6,797 nucleotides of DNA from Firmicutes bacterium UBA4845 (GTDB lineage Bacteria > Bacillota > Clostridia > Tissierellales > Sedimentibacteraceae): the NCBI GenBank assembly GCA_002399975.1, contig DHER01000059.1:1-6797 (forward strand), given 5' to 3'. Each line of letters starts with the position of its first letter. Positions within the stretch are counted from its first letter, which is position 1. Positions 5,196-6,797 of the stretch are shown here, piece by piece. The notes under the pieces are model-generated. The model made no database searches and was not told the origin of the DNA. It saw nothing but the letters and a program-made list of their open reading frames with translations. The position numbers and the translations under genes are program-made.

Positions 5196-6197
5196 TCATT
5201 CTAAAGCATTCTTTATAGCAGTAGCAACCTCATAAGCCAGGTTAACCGGAACAGCATTTCCTATCATCTTGTAGGCATTGTTCGTATCTTCGTAAATAAA
5301 CTGGAAGTCATCCGGAAATCCTTGAACTCTCGCAACTTCTCTAATGGTCATCCTTCGATACAAATGTTCCTTACCTTCTACAAAACGGCAATCATTTTTA
5401 TCAAACTTCACCATCTTAGGAGCCTGTGGATGAAGCTGGCATTGCCTTCCAGATGCTTGCACAGTATATCCTTGCTCGTCCCATGATTTAACTCTGTTTC
5501 GACTCATAAAGATTGTTGAGTACGCACCTGTGAAATATTCATTGTTATTAATTGCATCCGGGTTATGACGATTCTTCGGACCCGCAGGAACGGCTGTGTC
5601 TTGCAAATCCCATATTATATCTCTTAAAGTAATTTTCTTATCATCTTCCTCTGTGGATCCACGGGGGAACTCAAACTTGACATCTAAATCTTTTCTAAAT
5701 CCAATGTAAAAGACTCTCTTTCTTTCTTGTGCAACCCCATAGTCCTTAGCATTTACCATTGTAATTGAGACATCATATCCAGCCCCTTCAAACAACTTCA
5801 ATATGTTCTGTACTGCTTCTGAATGTCTATTCGAAAGCATACCACTCACGTTCTCTGCCAAGAAGAACTTGGGTTTGAATTCTTTCAAAATTCTTATATA
5901 GTCAAAGAAAAGCTGCCCTCTCTCATCTTCGATTCCTCTAAGCGAACCTGCCTCCGACCATGATTGGCAAGGAGGACCGCCTATGATTCCGTCAACTTCA
6001 CCGTCTAAGTACTGTGCTATATCACTTTTTGTGACTTGTCGGATATCTCCTTCTATTAACTTGGTTTTAGGATGGTTGACCTTGAATGTATCCCATATAG
6101 TTTTATCAAATTCATTTGCAACAGGAATTTCAAAGCCGGCTCTTTCAAATCCTAAATCCAAACCTCCGCAGCCACTAAATAAGCTTATTATTTTCAT
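5196..6197 (-). CDS. DNA (cytosine-5-)-methyltransferase, GGCC type predicted
   Basis: This 333-residue enzyme has all main C5-methyltransferase motifs in order: I, SLFSGCGGLDLGF (5-17), binding S-adenosylmethionine; IV, GGPPCQSW (73-80), with catalytic Cys77; VI, AENV (114-117); VIII, QERKRVF (157-163); IX, RRMTIREVARVQGFPDDF (281-298); X, YKMIGNAVPVNLA (309-321). The target-recognition region (about 220-280), with FMSRNRVKSWDEQG and RQCQLHPQAP (251-260), is nearly the same as I remember in M.HaeIII and especially M.NgoPII, both of which modify GGCC. The length is normal for this group. The ATG at 6195-6197 is chosen because GGGAGGAG lies just upstream and the M.HaeIII-like N-terminus begins there; a reading from 6212 would place the ribosome binding site inside the gene. 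It overlaps the upstream HTH gene by ATGA. Its job is self-protection of host DNA. Confidence 0.92.
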   Translation of the reverse strand: MKIISLFSGCGGLDLGFERAGFEIPVANEFDKTIWDTFKVNHPKTKLIEGDIRQVTKSDIAQYLDGEVDGIIGGPPCQSWSEAGSLRGIEDERGQLFFDYIRILKEFKPKFFLAENVSGMLSNRHSEAVQNILKLFEGAGYDVSITMVNAKDYGVAQERKRVFYIGFRKDLDVKFEFPRGSTEEDDKKITLRDIIWDLQDTAVPAGPKNRHNPDAINNNEYFTGAYSTIFMSRNRVKSWDEQGYTVQASGRQCQLHPQAPKMVKFDKNDCRFVEGKEHLYRRMTIREVARVQGFPDDFQFIYEDTNNAYKMIGNAVPVNLAYEVATAIKNALE

Positions 6198-6412
6198 TCT
6201 TTCTCCTCCCATACCTTTGTGTCAATATCAAAAGGTAAGTTGTTTTTGTCGCAGAAATCTTTAATTTTTTTTAATGCCTGATAATTAGGAATTGCTTTAT
6301 GGTTTTCCCAACGGTTAACTGTAGAGAACGAAACACCTAACTTCTTCGCAAATTCTGTTTGATTTAAAAGGCACTTCCTTCTGATATCTTTAATTGCTTC
6401 ACATAAATCCAC
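6194..6412 (-). CDS. Cro/C1-type HTH regulator coupled to the methyltransferase
   Basis: This 72-residue protein has a textbook HTH: LNQTEFAKKLGVSFSTVNRW (16-35), then ENHKAIPNYQALKKI. It starts at GTG (6410-6412), with GGAGAGGGGG ending 7 nt upstream. The stop overlaps the methyltransferase ATG (ATGA), so translation of the two is probably coupled. Its role is probably repression or timing of methyltransferase synthesis, in the manner of HTH domains fused or linked to methyltransferases such as M.EcoRII and M.SsoII, or of restriction-modification controller proteins. The likely binding region is the promoter with TATAGC repeats at 6435-6460. It is a different protein from the HTH at 4030-4236; the two share only the fold. 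Confidence 0.88.
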   Translation of the reverse strand: MDLCEAIKDIRRKCLLNQTEFAKKLGVSFSTVNRWENHKAIPNYQALKKIKDFCDKNNLPFDIDTKVWEEKE

Positions 6413-6434
6413 GGCAAAACCCCCTCTCCATTTA

Positions 6435-6460
6435 TATAGCGTTATTATAGCATATATAGA
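6435..6460. promoter_or_regulatory. TATAG repeats over the promoter, candidate operator
   Basis: TATAGC at 6435-6440 and 6446-6451 and TATAGA at 6455-6460 are spaced 11 and 9 bp apart, about one helical turn, and cover the -10 and start region. This is the expected place for autoregulation by the adjacent HTH protein. The sequence is simple and AT-rich, so the repeats may be fortuitous. Confidence 0.35.
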
Positions 6461-6472
6461 GCATTTAGTAAA
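6444..6472 (-). promoter_or_regulatory. Promoter of the HTH-methyltransferase operon
   Basis: Reading the minus strand, -35 TTTACT (6467-6472) and perfect -10 TATAAT (6444-6449) are separated by 17 bp, with TGC before the -10 completing an extended -10. Transcription would start near 6437, about 25 nt before the GTG, so the ribosome binding site is early in the message. Confidence 0.75.
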
Positions 6473-6517
6473 GTCGTTTTCAATGCAAACTTGAAAAAGG
6501 TTATACCAATAATCCTA

Positions 6518-6619
6518 TCAACTCAACCCCATTTTTACAGTAATTTTATCCACTCGCCACCTTTTTGACAGTAATTTCGTCAACTCAGTAGCCAAAAAGT
6601 AATAACATCCACACAACCT
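6518..6619. repeat. Decaying 31-bp tandem repeats, possible insertion-sequence end
   Basis: Units begin TCAACTC or TCCACTC and contain ACAGTAATTT: 6518-6548 (31 bp), 6549-6579 (31 bp), 6580-6607 (28 bp, more diverged) and a partial TCCACACAACC at 6608-6618. A trace of the previous unit, CAATAATCCTA, precedes the first. No transposase gene is present. Repeated ends of this kind occur in IS21-family elements, so this may be a remnant end, but the assignment is uncertain. The block lies between the rlmD terminator and the methyltransferase promoter; nothing else is seen in 6473-6653. Confidence 0.55.
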
Positions 6620-6653
6620 TGTGTTTTTACGGTTTTGGATATGTTCTTACAAT

Positions 6654-6704
6654 AAAAAATCCGTGACCTAGAACCCAGCTTGAATATGAGTTCAAAATCA
6701 CGGA
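6654..6704 (-). terminator. Intrinsic terminator of rlmD
   Basis: On the minus strand, TCCGTGA (complement of 6698-6704) pairs with TCACGGA (6660-6666), with an inner GAAC/GTTC pairing (6671-6674 with 6690-6693), followed by UUUUUU (6654-6659). It lies 30 nt after the rlmD stop and separates rlmD from the methyltransferase operon. Confidence 0.85.
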
Positions 6705-6734
6705 AATCCCTTTATATCAAGCACTTTTACACTC

Positions 6735-6797
6735 TTATTTCTCAACCCTTGACATCAATACAACCGTCTCAACGTGTGCGGTACGCGGGAAAAGGTC
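6735..6797 (-). CDS. rlmD: 23S rRNA (uracil-C5)-methyltransferase RlmD, C-terminal fragment
   Basis: Only the last 20 codons and the stop are in the window. They read DLFPRTAHVETVVLMSRVEK, which has the (V)D-[LM]-FP-x-T-x-HVETV-x-L-[ML]-S ending typical of RlmD/RumA proteins. These methylate a uracil in 23S rRNA (U1939 in E. coli numbering) using S-adenosylmethionine. The gene is cut by the window edge, not broken: the reading frame is open to the edge and the stop is in the expected place. It is a chromosomal housekeeping gene, and its 3' end is known as an insertion point for integrative elements in some Firmicutes. Confidence 0.85.
   Translation of the reverse strand, partial: DLFPRTAHVETVVLMSRVEK

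Noticed and set aside
6198..6212. Earlier ATG for the methyltransferase
   Set aside because: The codons between the two ATGs contain the ribosome binding site GGGAGGAG for the second, which matches the family N-terminus.
6518..6619. CRISPR array
   Set aside because: The repeats are directly adjacent, diverged and without unique spacers, and no cas gene is nearby.

Overview
The window is AT-rich and carries strong GGAGG-type ribosome binding sites, extended -10 promoters and a fragment of a typical Firmicutes rlmD. A Clostridia host, for example Lachnospiraceae or a relative, is most likely. This rests on composition, signals and protein character, not on a database match.

Layout, left to right. 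Bases 1-240 hold no gene but fold into a rod-like RNA structure read on the minus strand, ending in an intrinsic terminator at the left edge. At 265-408 (minus) lies a 47-residue, very basic small protein. Bases 409-722 are a divergent control region with a minus promoter candidate, an extended -10 promoter for the plus operon, spaced GTACA elements, and four tandem 10-bp repeats just upstream of the first plus-strand ribosome binding site.

From 723 to 5149 five plus-strand genes form one apparent operon. The first three are an ABC-three-component (ABC-3C) system: a coupling/effector-type protein, a middle component, and a Rad50-like ABC ATPase with a CPFC zinc-hook-like motif. The fourth is a small Cro/C1-type HTH regulator. 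The fifth is a putative PD-(D/E)XK nuclease with a D...ExK (or D...SxK) core.

Convergent with this operon is a minus-strand pair at 5196-6412. It consists of a small Cro/C1-type HTH gene overlapping (ATGA) a C5-cytosine DNA methyltransferase whose motifs and target-recognition segment closely resemble M.HaeIII and M.NgoPII, so GGCC is the predicted target. Upstream of that pair are a strong extended -10 promoter and TATAGC-type repeats. Beyond lie decaying 31-bp tandem repeats, the rlmD terminator, and the last 20 codons of rlmD entering from the right edge.

Reading: this is a defence island downstream of rlmD. The likely logic is that the methyltransferase protects GGCC sites, the nuclease cuts unprotected DNA, and the two HTH proteins control timing. 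The unusual part is that the putative restriction nuclease is the last gene of an ABC-3C operon instead of sitting next to the methyltransferase in the same direction. ABC-3C systems are predicted conflict systems; their coupling to a type II restriction-modification pair here is inferred from gene order only.
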